The notes: generated from the letters alone by a model not told the origin. DNA of 64,000 nucleotides from Akebia trifoliata (GCA_017979445.1 CM030718.1:25849021-25913020), one strand, 5' to 3'; shown: positions 32,001 through 44,530, numbered from the stretch's first letter. Numbers and translations are program-made.

Positions 32001-34693
32001 TGAAGGACAGAATCTTGTTGTCTGGCATAGTATCTTTAGCCAATTCTTCCGCACAATATCCGAGTCATCCTGCCCATTATACAGAATACTTACTAAACAG
32101 CGGTGGTTTCTACGTGCTTGCCTGTCAGTATTATTAAGTGGAAGAAGTTATTCTGAGTATATCAATTTTGCACAGCAATTACATGTGTAAAGCTTTTATT
32201 CATGAATGCTTTCCAGCTAACTCTATTTACTACAAGTTGTCCCGAGATGATGGAAGTCTGAAGAAAGTAGCACAAATTTGGCAACTTGTTGGTTTCAACT
32301 TATATTTCTGAAAAAGGAGGAGTTTGTGATGCTTTTTCTGGTGCAAATTTGTGTTTATTAAGTATCTTGTTTTTAATACTGGAGCATTGGATTATATGGA
32401 AAAGAAAAAGGTGTCCATTTCTAGCTGCTTTAATGCTCTACTGCACCTTTCTTGTGTCAACCATGTGTCCTATTAAGAATTTGTTGTTCAGTGGCTTCTA
32501 CAGATCAAATCTGGGGGCATTTTTGGGATTATGTCACAGAGATGAGATATATTAGAGTTCTTGATGCCTATATATTATTTGCCAAGTTTTATTGGAGTTC
32601 GTCATTTGAGAGGTTGGGGTTTTTGTTTAGTTGGATGGCAGACATGCTTGTGCAGATTCTGATGTTTTGAGTAAGAACTTATATCAATATTGACAAGCTA
32701 ACATGCTTTAGTCGATGTATATTCACATAAATCATGCCTTCTCTTTGTTCAAAGGTATAATTATTTTGCCTTCATTTTTCTTCTTGTGGTAGATTTTTAT
32801 ATTTAATTGTAATTGGTCGAGTGATATAGATCATGTTTGCATTTTTCCATTGTATGCTATAGCTCAAGTGTTGGTTTATTGAATTTTTTTAATCATGTAT
32901 GTATTCTACATTCTCTATGTATTTCAGTTTTTCAGTTTGGTCACGTCACCTTTATTTTATTTCTTCTAACACATTGTCTTAGAAATTATGTTCTAGCCAA
33001 AAAAAAAACTTCTTGTTGTTCTACCTTCATCTTTGAACCAACCATGTGAAAGCTCCTTCAATAAGTCCTTTGATATAGCACATCTTACAAAAACAAAAGA
33101 TAAAATAGAGTGTGAACCAAATTAAAAGACCAAAAGATAAAGACTACCGATAAATCGATGCTGCAAAACATACGTTTTCTGTACACGGCTGACATGGCAA
33201 GGGCACAGAACCATCGATCTTTTTCCTTGTATATCCCGAAGAAAAAGATCTATGGTTCTGTGCCCTTGCCACGTTAGCCTCATACAGACCACGTATGTTT
33301 TGCCACTCCTGACTCATGTTTCTTACACCTTTTATATGCCTCTCTGTCTCATGTTTTTCGTACCCCTTTTATATGTCTCGTATTACGAGAGGTGCATCCT
33401 ATACACATATTAGCCTAGCAAGAGGGAACTTCTGTACCACTCAAAAAAAATATCTTCGCCTAGCAGAATTCATCGACACACGTTCTCTTTTCCTCTATGT
33501 ATTTATTTATTTTTAAAATTGTAGTTCATATGACTAAGCAAAGAAAGCTATTTCTAGGAAATACTACAAAAGCTGACCATGAGATTAGCAGAAAAATTAC
33601 TACAAAGATCAGCCAGAGAAAAAGCCTATTTTTCTCGTTAATCGTTTGATTTCCCTGTCTATGTTTTTCGTAAGAGTCTGAAAATGCTCAGACACATTAT
33701 TTGTTTCTGAATGGAAACTGTCTTTCGGCTTCATCTAGCTCACTACCACAGAATCCATCTTCAGGAATACATGAGAGTCAGGATATCCTCTATATGATTG
33801 GAAATAAATCAAAAAGTCGAACTTTAACCATCAAATGTTTGCTTATTCATGCTTTCCATGCAAATAAGCAAAACTTTTTCATACATCAATTGTGTGTTTA
33901 CAAGCAAATTACCCGCTTATTATGTTGCACCCATATTGTTTCTTAGTTTGTGGTGCTGTTGTAGATTATGTTGGAGAGAGATACAGGTCGCCCTCGTGGA
34001 TTTGGTTTTGTGACCTTTTCAGATCGTCTGGCAATGGATGATGCAATTAGAGAGATGCATGGCACGGAGTTAGGTGATCGAGTCATCTCGGTTAACAAGG
34101 CCCAGCCGAAGATGGGGAGTGATGATTCAGGCCATGGTTATGGTGGGGGCTTCTCATCAGGCAGCAGGGGCAGCTACGGAGGAGGAGATAGGCCTGTAGG
34201 GCGATCTGAATGCTTCAAGTGTGGACGCCCAGGACATTGGGCCCGAGACTGTCCATCTGGTGATGGTGGCGGTGGAAGATTCTCTTCACGATCCAGGTTC
34301 AGTGGTGGTGGTGGCCGTGGAGGAGATCGATTTGGTGGAGACCGTTATGAGGATCGCTACATGGATGATCGATACGACGGAGGACGTTATGGAGTGAAGG
34401 ATAATTTGGAAATCAGAGATAGCAAGTATGGGGGCCGTGACCGTTATGCAAATGAGAGGTACCCCGTTGGCAGAGATCACTTTGGTAGTGACCGTTACGG
34501 TGGATCAGACCGGTATCCTCAGAATGGATATGGCAAGGATAGGGATGGAGGTGGCCCTAGGGGTGGTGGTGGAGACAGATATGGGAGTGGAGGCCCAGCA
34601 CACTATGGAGGAGGAAACTACAGAGACAGACCGGGTCCTTATGAACGCCCGATTAGGGGAGGGCGTCCGTCATCCTACGAAGATCGCTACTAA
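29024..34693 (+). CDS. RZ-1B-like glycine-rich RNA-binding protein with zinc knuckle
   Basis: Two coding exons, 29024-29134 and 33965-34693 (stop TAA 34691-34693), join in frame to 279 residues. Start ATG at 29024, [14 protein letters not shown]. An RRM covers about residues 8-82, with RNP2 IFVGGL (9-14) and RNP1 RGFGFVTF (48-55). A CCHC zinc knuckle, [14 protein letters not shown], sits at 120-133. The rest is a Gly/Arg/Asp/Tyr-rich tail with many DRYG-type units, ending in [12 protein letters not shown]. The order RRM, knuckle, RGD-rich tail defines plant RZ-1 proteins, and the [13 protein letters not shown] and GGRPSSYE segments fit RZ-1B best. RZ-1B/1C are nuclear proteins that bind SR proteins and affect splicing and transcription. 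The single intron falls just after the first RRM beta-alpha unit and is 4,830 bp, far longer than the coding sequence. Confidence 0.93.
29135..33964 (+). other. 4.8 kb intron of the RZ-1B-like gene
   Basis: Begins GTATTATTAGGG and ends TTGTTGTAG. It is T-rich and, unlike the surrounding DNA, nearly free of recognisable repeats. The one clear element is the palindromic MITE at 33160-33308. Open frames of 60-90 codons occur but match nothing known. Alternative or poison exons are possible but cannot be shown. Confidence 0.6.
33160..33308. mobile_element. Palindromic MITE (TGACGT/AACCATAGA group) in the RZ-1B-like intron
   Basis: Left: GCAAAACATACGTTTTCTGT, GCTGACATGGCAAGGGCACA, GAACCATCGATCTTTTTCC. 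Right: GAAGAAAAAGATCTATGGTT, CTGTGCCCTTGCCACGTTAG, CAGACCACGTATGTTTTGCC. The stem is close to 60 bp with few mismatches, so a long hairpin would form in the unspliced RNA. Confidence 0.85.
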
Positions 34694-34777
34694 GTTTCAC
34701 ATATTTCTTGGGACATTTTGAGTTTGTATCTAGAGGATTAGATGGACATAGTCTAATAATATATGGAGCTATTTTTG

Positions 34778-34780
<3 letters not shown>

Positions 34781-34808
<28 letters not shown>
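34781..34808. repeat. (AT)n microsatellite in the 3' flank of the RZ-1B-like gene
   Basis: Fourteen AT units, about 90 bp after the stop codon and probably within the 3' untranslated region. Confidence 0.9.
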
Positions 34809-34810
<2 letters not shown>

Positions 34811-36584
34811 TTGGATGGATTCAAATCTAATTGTTTGTAGTTTTCACATCGAATCTCAATTGGATGGTTATGGTGACAAGAGCTATGGATTGGGAGTTAT
34901 GAAAACCACTTTCAACCATTTAACTTTTAGGGTAATTTAGAGATACCCCTCAACTTTTAGTGAATATATAAGATAGTATCAGCCCCTTGTATGTTCTAAC
35001 TGATTGCATGTCCCTTGTCCTTAGTCTTCTCTGAAATAGTAGTAAAAAATGACCTAAATGCCCTTCTCAAGAACTTCTAGATTCATGATTCAGATTAGAT
35101 TTTAGAAGAAAAAAGATTAAAAATTAAATAAAAAAATTCTTATTCATTGAATACTTTAAAATGAACGGCGACTGAACTTCCAAATTTAAAATGCAAGGAA
35201 ATGCAATGTTGGAGTTTTAAACTTCATGAGTTCAAAAAATATCTGAACTAAGCCAGATCAAAATTTCCTTAAAACACTGGAGAAATTCAGATCCTAGTTG
35301 TGCTTTAGATTCTACAACTAATCACAATTTCATGCATAAAAAGTTTTGCATGATCGAAGATATCTTCAAAATCCTATATTGTGGGGAGCAATATAGATAA
35401 AATTAGTAGTCATAGTACGACATGATGCAAGATTTTGGACCCAAAAAAATAAAACTATTAATTCAGAAGTTAAAGTGAATTCTCGCATTCATGGTGGCTA
35501 CATTAACACCAAAAAAAAAATAATAATAATAATAAAAATAATTACTACATTAACACCATCGTTGACAGGAATGTCAACTACAATCCTACTTAGAGAGGTC
35601 GAAGAACAACTTCAACTCAGCATCAATAAAGAATCCCACATGGAGGAGGAACACCACCTCATCATCCCACAATGGGTGGAAGAAGACTGCAGCTGAAGAC
35701 TAGCACCAAAACTATACATGATCATGTACTACTTATAATATCTTTGATTAGCAGAAAATATAATTATAAAGTTCAAAAAAACTTGTGCAAAGTGTGAAAC
35801 AATCTCTCGCAAATTTAATTGAGCAAAATAAGGCTATTTAACTCTTTAAGTCCACTAAAATTTTGATCAAAGCATCCATTAAATGGGCTTCAATAAAAAA
35901 TGAATTATCATATAATAGCAATTCTTCCTTATTAAATTAGAATATGGAAAATAGAAAAGAAATCTTAAAGAAAAACAAACTCTGCCTAAATATAAGCTAA
36001 TCTAATTAAAATCTATCTTGATTTCCATGAAAATATGATTTGATGTATTACTAACAAATATTATGGCAGCTTTAATTAACTCACACGTCCAAGGAGTTGA
36101 TTTGATGTACTATTATCAAGTTTGTCACAGATAATCTTTTGCGACAAAAGTTCCCATTTTCATCAAAGAAACATGATGGAAAAAACATGCTTTAAATAGC
36201 TCTATGCATCTAATTAACTGTCAATCACATACTGATCATGAATCATGATTGAGGTAATTCAGGACAATCTCTCCTTATTTTTTTTAAATGATCTTTCCAT
36301 GAATGAGATGATCATCATTGAGATCTTTCCTATTTTGATTCAGTAGATATGCCTAGGACTTAAAATGGGATGGATTTTATCTGAAATCCGAGTGCATCGA
36401 ATCCGAATTTATCGGGTTTGGTCCCATCAAGTATATCCGAATTAAAATATGATTTGGATATGGGTTGATGTCCCTTAAACCAAGTCGGATACAGATTCAT
36501 TCTTATATTCGCTAAGATCTGTATGATATATGACTTTGCAAGTTGTCTTTTTATATTTTTCAAGTTATTTTCCATCAACCAACA
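34809..36584. other. Intergenic; decayed repeats only
   Basis: Positions 35030-35065 carry one arm of the AATGCCC(T)CATCTTC family. Positions 35120-35200 resemble part of the dispersed 330 bp repeat (ATGAACGGCGACTGAACTTC). Positions 36360-36500 hold GGATATGG / CCGAATT text of a hAT-like foldback. No gene. Confidence 0.4.
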
Positions 36585-36665
36585 ATAATTGGGTGTAGTG
36601 GTCGAGACTTCTCTTTAAAATGGAGAGGTCTTGAGTTCAAGTCACCATTTGACCACATTTTAATA
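36585..36665 (+). mobile_element. tRNA-like head of a SINE, family C
   Basis: TTGGGTGTAGTGGTCGAGAC (box A-like), then GGAGAGGTCTTGAGTTCAAG (box B-like), then TCACC. The same layout opens the SINE at 40520. The 3' body is not clear. Confidence 0.5.
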
Positions 36666-38384
36666 AATTTGTTTAAAATAACCTTAAATGGTTTGACATT
36701 ATTCGACCTGAATCAATTAATTTGATCGGATCTGGATATGGATTTGATAAAAGTAAAATGGTTGGATATGATTTTAGCTATTAGGATCTGGATATGGACA
36801 TACTCATATCCGGACCGTATCCGACTCGATTAAAGCCCTAGATGTGCCCATACGAAACTACTATATTCGTCTACAAAGTATATTTTTCTTCAAGTGTTGG
36901 AGTAAGGAGCCAAACCAACCCTTCAACATTATGTTCTTCAAAGAAGTTGCGAAAACTAAAAGGCAATGAAAACATTTGTAACTTTCTTTGCAAATATGCA
37001 GATACCCAAACAAAGCATTTCTCATGAAATACTAATGGAAGAAATACAAACAAGAGCCAATTATTTCTTTTTTGTGTTGATTTTGAGGTTCCATTTCAGA
37101 TTTTTTTTTTTAGTGAACGATTGGCTCTACGGATTTCCAAGAGTGGTCATAAAATAGAGAACAAAAGTTTAGATCGGTAAAAAAATTAAGAAAATCAAGG
37201 TAAAAAAGAGTATAAATACTAAATACCTGGAGCTGCTTCCCTTCCCTTGGTGAACATGGTATACACCCTTTAGAAATCTATATTATGTTGATCTCTGTAC
37301 AAGAGAAACAAAGCACTAAAACAGTTGAGTACATTCTCTTCAATTATTCTTCAAACCATAATATATCCAAAGATGAAAAATCATGAAAAGAGCTTCAAGA
37401 ACTTCAACTCTCGCTACTAAATTCTAGAAATTTGAAACCATAAAACCACACAACACCCACAAAAATCGGAGTGCTTGAAGGAAAATTCGCATAGCAGAGA
37501 AGAAAAAGTAAGATGAAATATGGGAATAGGTAAGTCTCATCTACTTCCACTATCAGAGATTTTGAAAAACAAGTTCACATTCAACTGAGTTTCAACTAAT
37601 GCTTTAGCTTTCACATTCAACTACAATTTTCCATTAAAAAACCCAACAAACCAAACCCATGTCCATAAAACCCAAGAAATAAAAATAGAAATACAAAACT
37701 AAAAGAAAAAATTGAAATTTTCACATACCCAATAATGTAAATTTGAAGAAATACAGCGAAGTCGAGCTCAACATAATCAATGATCTCAAACTCAGACATA
37801 CGGAGAGCTTAAGGCATCCAATTGATGAAAGTGAGACCAGTCTTACAATTGAGATTGACGAATCATCCCAGAAGATTACCATGAGATGAGTGTGTTGAGC
37901 ATCTTGGAGCCATTAATGTACCATTTGAGGAACTAAACTCAATCATTAAGACATTGGAGTCTGAGAGAAGCGAAGAATTTCTCCAAGAATATTAAGTGCA
38001 GAGAGGGACTTAATAATATATTCATAACCTAATATACCAATTATTCTTTTAAATCCAGCAATATTTATTAAATAAAGCTCAATCGGTTTGAGAGTGCTAA
38101 CTTGTCCAATTCAATTTGGATTGGCGAATCTAGGCTCGATGAGATCCGATTCGAAAAATCGTTATTGAAATTATGGATTAAACGAAATACATAATTCAAT
38201 GCCTTCAAAACCGCCTCCAACAAGTTATATTTATCTACTTCAGCATCCTGAATCAATCAACATCTACCACCCAAGAGCTTGCTTATATATTTTTTGGAAT
38301 TACATTCCAAATAGGTGTTTATCAATCAAACTTTGAACTCTTCTAGCAAAGTCGCAGTGGACAAAAAAAGGATTTATACTCACT
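36666..38384. other. Intergenic; no gene seen
   Basis: AT-rich with hAT-like GGATATGGA / TCATATCCGGA text at 36725-36835. Short open frames resemble nothing known. Confidence 0.4.
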
Positions 38385-38630
38385 CTCCTCATTCCATGGT
38401 TTCTTATCTAGTCCATGAACGAGTCTGAGTCGTCTCGGACGAGTTATTCGATTTATTTGAGACGCCTCGTTCAGCAATGACACAATAGCCTTAATTTTGA
38501 GACACAATAGACTGACTTTTGAGAAACACATCAGGTTTGAGACGACTTGTCAACCTGTCTTGTTGGTGGATGATACTAAGAAGAATCGGACGAGTCGTCT
38601 CGGTCTCGGACGAGATTTAAAACCATGCCT
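38385..38630. repeat. GAGTCGTCTCG-family foldback, copy 2
   Basis: Starts CATGGTTTCTTATCTAGTCC, GAGTCGTCTCGGACGAG, GAGACGCCTCGTTCAGCAAT. Ends GGACGAGTCGTCTCGG, TCTCGGACGAGATTTAAAAC, CATG. The two ends are inverted repeats. Confidence 0.65.
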
Positions 38631-39423
38631 CATTCTCCTTCCGCTATAATTTTGCATTTTTTTATTATGAAACACTAGTCCAATATTTTGATATTAAAAT
38701 TTCTCAAGAAATTTACCAACAACTTTCAACCTCCCACCTCAATTTTCTGCGGATAAGCTCCAATTGAAACCGAATATATTCCATTCAAGTTTCAAACAAT
38801 CAACACACGCACAGTTCATACATAAAAGTTGTAAGAAATATTCACAAAAAGTTGCTATAGGGATTTCAAAGCAACCCATTGAAAAACAAGAACAAAATAT
38901 TCACAAAAAGATCAAACAATCTAAGCAACCCATCTACATTTTCTTTTTAAATAAGTGGTTGCTACATCTAAATCCATAATTGCTACTTCTAAAATCTAAA
39001 TCCAAAACCTAAAATAACCACTATAGTATCAGGAAACAACTAACCTGTAAAATGACGGAACCTCGAAAACTTGAGAGAAGATAAAATGACGGACCATCTT
39101 ATCAGCTCTGATGCTGCCTGTACCACCAAAAGAAAAACGAGAAGAAATCAGAATAAAAAGTAAACAAATTCGAAATTAACAAACCAGAATCAAAGAAACT
39201 AACAAAGCTAAGTTCTAAACAGCACCATTTGTTCCCCCAAATTCATCCGAAATTAACAAAAACAAATCAGAATTAAGAAGAAGAAGAAAAAAAATAGAAC
39301 AACTCGAAGCTAAAACTTTTGCCTACAAATGCCCTTTTTTTTTCTTGATTTCCTAATGGATTCCAACTCAAGATTTGTCCTCTGCAGCTCTTCCTTCAAA
39401 CAGAGAAACAAATTAGCATAAAA

Positions 39424-39580
39424 AGATACGTACGGCCTTGTGAAGCTTCTAGATGAGAGCCATGAGTTTCCTCTTAAGACAGAGCTGAAAACTTCTGTGA
39501 GTCCTACCATGGAAGAGCTTCACCAACTCATTGGTTCCCATGCTGAGCAATAGAGAATCTAGTAGAAATCGTGATGATCG
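39424..39580 (-). pseudogene. Ribosomal protein S15 (uS19) pseudogene fragment
   Basis: Read on the minus strand from about 39580: LLLSMGTNELVKLFHGRTHR, then SFQLCLKRKLMALI, a TAG stop, then KLHKA. The eukaryotic S15 protein has the same register: LLDM, a DELVKLF-type segment, an Arg-rich block and a RKPMALIKKLRKA segment. An in-frame stop replaces a lysine codon, and the glycine-proline part that should follow is absent. A GTACGT right after KLHKA resembles a splice donor, so this may be an unprocessed gene fragment rather than a retrocopy. Non-functional. Confidence 0.6.
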
Positions 39581-40519
39581 ATCAGAGAGAACAGAGGCAG
39601 ATGTGGAAATCTTATCCTCGGCTGGATTAGACTAGAGGCAGCAATTACAGTTTTCTTCTTCCTGTGGGAGGAATTGTTGAATCGATTGAGAATGAGATCG
39701 CGAGAATCACAGGTAAGATGAGGAGTTTCGAGAGGAAATGGAGAGCACTTGGAAGATTAAGATGAAGACAAAGCAGGGTTGCAAGATTTTATGGTTTTGA
39801 TGATTGATCTCTCAAAAGAGATGCGAGGGAGGTGGAGAAGAGAGACATTTCAGATGAAGACGAAGATGGTTGAATCAGGATATAGAAGGAAATACTATAT
39901 TAAATAAGATATTTTGGACAAGTAAAAAAGTCGTGCGAAGAATTCTCTTTTTATATAGGTAATAGATAAAAGCATGTGAGGCCCACTTACACTTTATTAC
40001 AGACGTGGGCCCACACAATAAAAAATTAACTCTAACAATTATTATTAACTATTGTAAGAACAACACAATAAATGAACAAGAAATGTATTTATTATATACT
40101 GAGTCATATTCATCTTATAAACGCATGGAGTAAAAATATGACAAGATACACCTCTAAAAGCTGCAATTATTTATTATTGTAGGCATTATTCGTTACGTTC
40201 ATGCCAATTTTTTAATGGTCCTAGAAATATCAAATAAATTTTCAAAGTTGAATAGATCACTAGAATAATAATCATAAGATCAACAACACTTGCACCATTT
40301 TGTACTGTGGTAAGCAACATCAGATAAAGTGAACAAAAATTCATCTCTCATGAAGAAAAAAAAAATTAGCCATCGCTTTAAAGCCTAAATAGCTACTATA
40401 AAACAGCCAAGATGTGTTTATTCTCATAAAGGATTAGTGCTTACAATTGCATCCCTTACACGCGGAAATGAGGAATGTGATTTTCAGCTGAGAAGATATA
40501 TTGCTAGGAATGGAACTTT

Positions 40520-40750
40520 TCATAGTAACCAACATGCGTTGGGCACAGTGGCCAAGGCATTCCTTCAAAAAGGGAGAGATCTTGAGTTCAAGCCCCCTCG
40601 TTTACCTGGTAAGAGTGGTTTGTGGGGTATTGCATGTACACGGGGGTTTTGGGCGAGGCCAGTTGCCTTGCTTTTGCTAGTCGGGCCTACAAAACCACCT
40701 CATCGAGAAAAAACAAAAAAAACAAAATCCGTGGCAGGTGTAATCTTGAT
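40520..40750 (+). mobile_element. tRNA-derived SINE, family C
   Basis: GTTGGGCACAGTGGCCAAGG (box A TGGCCAAGG), then GAGATCTTGAGTTCAAGCCC (box B GAGTTCAAGCC), then a G-rich body with CGGGGGTTTTGGGCGAGGCC, then GAGAAAAAACAAAAAAAAC as tail. It ends within a few bases of the left border of the large duplication at 40753. Confidence 0.72.
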
Positions 40751-41539
40751 TTAAGGAAATCTATAGCTCACTATAAATGAATATGTGGGAGGGGTGTAAA
40801 TGCTTCATAATTCCTAATTCAAACTATTTAGGTTCATAAACATGAATCCTTTGAAACCAAACAAAGGATGACTCTCTTTCATGCAAATATTGCACCAAAC
40901 CCCTGCACACCCCAATCATGTGCAGATGCAACAAGTGTGGTAAAAGTTAATCACTCAAATTCTATTGAACTTTTGACATAAAAAAAATATATCAGAACAT
41001 GTTACAGTAAATAATCTGCAAATACAGCCACCAATTCATAGAGTTCTACACCCAAAAGTCAGAGAATAGAATCAGTTTCGAAAAACAAAGTTGATAACTG
41101 TTTAACATTCCAACATTCTCAGAAACAATATCTGGAGAGATAACCAAGGAAAAAACTCAGACCTCATAATAGAAATTTGATTAATGTTTCAATAAATGTG
41201 TGACATCAGTGTGAAACCAAGGGGAAGAAAAGCTATAAGGCAACAAATCTACGTTATAAAAGTTAATCACTCGTAAGAGATCCCTGTTATAAATAAAACC
41301 AGTCAGACCTAAAGAGTGTAGCATATTCAAAATAAAATGATAAAAAAGGTGGCACATTGACGCTTCTACAACGATATAAAACATGAAAAAGGAAACATAA
41401 TGCATTATTTCAAACTCAAAAGTCCCGTATTCCTCATGATACAAAATTGGCAAGCTTAAAAAATTATTCATATCTTAAAAGAACATCATTTAAGGCAATC
41501 AGAACTTATTTGATGCTCAACATTTGCTGGCTTATTAGA

Positions 41540-44530
41540 TCACTTTTCTTGGGTATTTGATTGAAACTTTAAGAGTTTACCCATGGTGTTACAAGCAGAT
41601 ATCATTTCCGGATGATCCCATCCATAAAGCACTTCTCGAATGCTTATTGCAGTTGTGCAAAGCTGTTGTCCGATGTCATATTCCCCACCTTGAAGCATAA
41701 GTTCCGCCCTTCTCTCACTTTTTTTTTTAACTTATCAAAAAAAAAAAAAAGTTTCACCCTTCTCTCAAGCAATATTGCTTTCAAGGGAGCTAATTCTTGA
41801 TAAAGGACCTGGTCGACCCGGTCAAGCCTCCCCAACAAAGCAACTTCCCCAGCCCCTTATCAACTAGTGAACATAAAGACTCCTCCACGGCTTCCAATTC
41901 ACTGGTGCATAAGCGCAAGAGCTCTAAGCTTCATTGCACCGTGAGAAATTTGCAAAAGTATAAAGAGCTAAAGGTAGAGCTAATCGTTTTATGAAAGAAA
42001 GCAACTCGGAGACTTTGGGCTTGAGAATAGCAGGATTTGTTCCGAACTTGAAGAGTAAGAAACTGGCAGCCCATATATGTTCATGTTGTTGAGGAAGAGA
42101 TTCTCCAGTATTAATGGCCCGAAACATAGCTTGGATAACCCCATTATCACCTCTTTTGTGAGCATATAAGTTGATAATTTCATGGAAATGGAGATATCCC
42201 TGCTTTAAGACGTTTCTTGCAAAACCCAACCTTACCAACAGCATGGATGGTTGTTCTTCCGACCTCTTAGTCTGTGACATGAGGCATCGACAAGTTACAA
42301 CTCCCATAAATTTCTTCCAAATATTGACTTTATGATGCATTTCCAAGGCTTCAGATTTTGATGCCAAAGCCAATAGTGAAACGGGAATTGGTGATGGAGC
42401 AAACCAACCGCTCACTAGAGCCATTCTTGATGCCACCTCATCGACATTATTCAATATTAAGAAACAAACTTCTAGTAGTTGCAAGAGAAAGGGATTGCGT
42501 CTCAACACTGGATCTTCTACAGTAGTCCATGTGAGATCTCTATAGGGGACTTTTTCGATGGTGTCGAGTAGTCCTTGAGGGCTAATAGAAAGCTCAGAAA
42601 GGACTCCCCCTACAAGAGAGAGCCCAAATGTAAGTCTACCCAATTTCTCTTCAATGATTTGAAGAGCATCATCTTCAACTATTGAGATATTTTACAACCT
42701 TCCTCTCCTCAAGCACATTGCCTCCGTGTAAGGTAAGTAAGAAAGCCTCAAAGGTTCCGAGTTCATCATCCAAGGAAGATGTGGATGTAATTATGTGGGT
42801 TTCTCCACCAAAGCGTGGGAGCAACTCCATATGTTCCTTCCATTCCACCAATCCTTCCCACGCTCCAAGTTATCAATCTTGATAAAAAACGGGATGTCCC
42901 ACATGAATTCTTTCCTCACTCTGCAAAGGGCTACTTCCTTTTGTTCTTCAAAGCCACGAGGTTTGTTCGTCTCGAGACAAAGCTAGTTCTCTATGCTCAC
43001 ATCAACTTCTAGAAAACGCAATAAATTCATGTAATTTTGATGAATATATCTTGCTTCCCCACCCACCCACAAACCATCCTATACCTTTGAGCAAATCTAT
43101 ATGTGAATTCTAACAATAACTCCCTCTTACCAATTCCACGCTTAACAAATACACAAGCAATCCCTTTACCATACACTACCTTTGTGGACCTCTTCCAACT
43201 TGTTTGTCTTCCCCCGAAAGAGTTTAGAATGCCTTTGTGGACTCCCGCCAACTTCCATTTCGATCTCTTCCTCAGATTCCTTTGACACAATTGGTTCTTT
43301 GCCCTTAGCCATACTCTCTTTTCATTGATCTTCTACGCTTTTGCTCTTACTCCTCCTACCCACATTTGAGTTCTTTTTTTTATTGGTAGTTTTGAGTACA
43401 AAACATTCACTCTGCCTATTCCCACTAACATCACCAAACAACATGAGTTCAAGCTCGAGAAGTTCTCTTCCTTCCGACAAACTTATCATTCCTCGGAAAA
43501 AGGAAATTTCTCCTTTTCAACCCCCTCTGTCCATCTTTTAACCCTCCACCACACTTCTCTTCCCCAACCTTATGCCCAAAAGAAGGATAGCCTCGGAAAT
43601 GCAATTCTTCCAATTCCTAGAACAAGCCTCTAACTTCCAAATATCCATGAGTGAAAGAGCATTGACGACCTCATTCCATTACTTACTCGTTCCCCCATAA
43701 GAACTCCAAAGATCCCCACCATGTTTCTCCCACAACTCCCCTCGCTTTCCAATTATATCCATCACAATGCAATCGTAAGGACCCAAACTATAAAAAATGG
43801 GAACCAAATTCTTCTTAGCCAAGAAACTCTTGAGCTCATAGATGCTATAAGGATTCAAAAACAACTTCTTGGAAACAATAACCAATCCAAAAGTAGCAGT
43901 ATTCATCGCCCTCTCAACTATACTATGCCCCACCGCATTCTTACCACGACTACAATTGGCCGCAAAGCAAGAAACCTCTTGTAATTCTAGCTCTACACAG
44001 AGTCATTTTGCGAATCTAAGTAAAGTTAGCTTAGAACAAGGCAAGCCAATATAAACATTACAACTCCTCAACGTAACGAAAGACGGGAGAGAAAGCGAAA
44101 CCAGAGCCATCATCCGAACTTCCATTTCATCTCACTTTGACCCTCGAAACTAAAACTCAACGAATCATCATCGATCATCTCTATTGGGGGAGTATTTCGA
44201 TTGGCAATTCGAATATCCTCAATATGTTTGCCAAAATTACTCAAAGAAAAAACTGTCGGGGACAACAAAACAAGTGGAATATCAAGTGAGGATGGTTCAG
44301 ACTTCGGAATTACAATGCAAAAAATATGATCAAATGAATTTAGGTTTGGGTCTTTGTACCTAACATCAACAAATCCGAACCGCCCAAAATATGTGAGTTA
44401 TCTTCTAGCATAAAAGTCAGAGCAGAGGATGAAGAAGATTTACTTCCAATGGTAGAACTCTCCATGAGATGGTTCTAGTAGATGAGAGAGGAAGACTATT
44501 TGTGAGACCTGAAGTGAAGTTGAGCTCATT
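41540..44530 (-). pseudogene. TIR-NB-ARC-TPR (TNP/XTNX-type) pseudogene
   Basis: Decayed copy of the intact gene at 47031-49934. Readable pieces in order: TIR part 43933-43679 (ERAMNTATFGLVIVSKK, then NPYSIYELKSFLAKKNLVP), P-loop part 43290-43027 (GKGIACVFVKRGIGKRELLL, where the Walker Lys is followed by Arg instead of Thr), and NB-ARC/C-terminal part 42643-41924 (LTFGLSLVGGVLSELSIS and on). Frames shift between them, for example near 43060, 42690 and 44110. The leader and Ser-rich N-terminus are recognisable at 44100-44600. A small poly-T/poly-A insertion with duplicated flanks breaks the TPR end at 41718. No product is possible; a transcript might still form. Confidence 0.9.
41718..41754. 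mobile_element. Tiny poly-T/poly-A insertion with target-site duplication
   Basis: Absent from the intact gene, which reads straight through TCTGCCCTTCTCTCAAGC. Here CGCCCTTCTCTCA (41705-41717) is followed by a T-run, AACTTATC and an A-run, then by CACCCTTCTCTCA (41755-41767). The repeated 13 bases are the expected footprint of LINE-driven retroposition, so this is an extremely short retrocopy tail. Confidence 0.7.

Noticed and set aside
33316..33516. An extra coding exon in the RZ-1B-like intron
   Set aside because: The translation is low-complexity and Cys/Phe/Ser-rich, fits no RRM sequence, and exons 1 and 2 join directly in frame to give a complete RRM.
34286..34480. Minus-strand and second plus-strand frames over RZ-1B exon 2
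   Set aside because: These are shadows of the Gly/Arg-rich repeat coding sequence in other frames.
36585..36665. A functional tRNA gene
   Set aside because: Box A- and box B-like motifs are present, but no cloverleaf with a closing acceptor stem could be drawn. The same head opens the SINE at 40520.
41181..41471. A 96-codon minus-strand frame with an apparent homolog at 46708-46962, suggesting a conserved small protein
   Set aside because: Both lie in the recently duplicated 3' flank of the TNP units, so the whole stretch is about 97% identical regardless of coding. The frames differ in length and match no known family.
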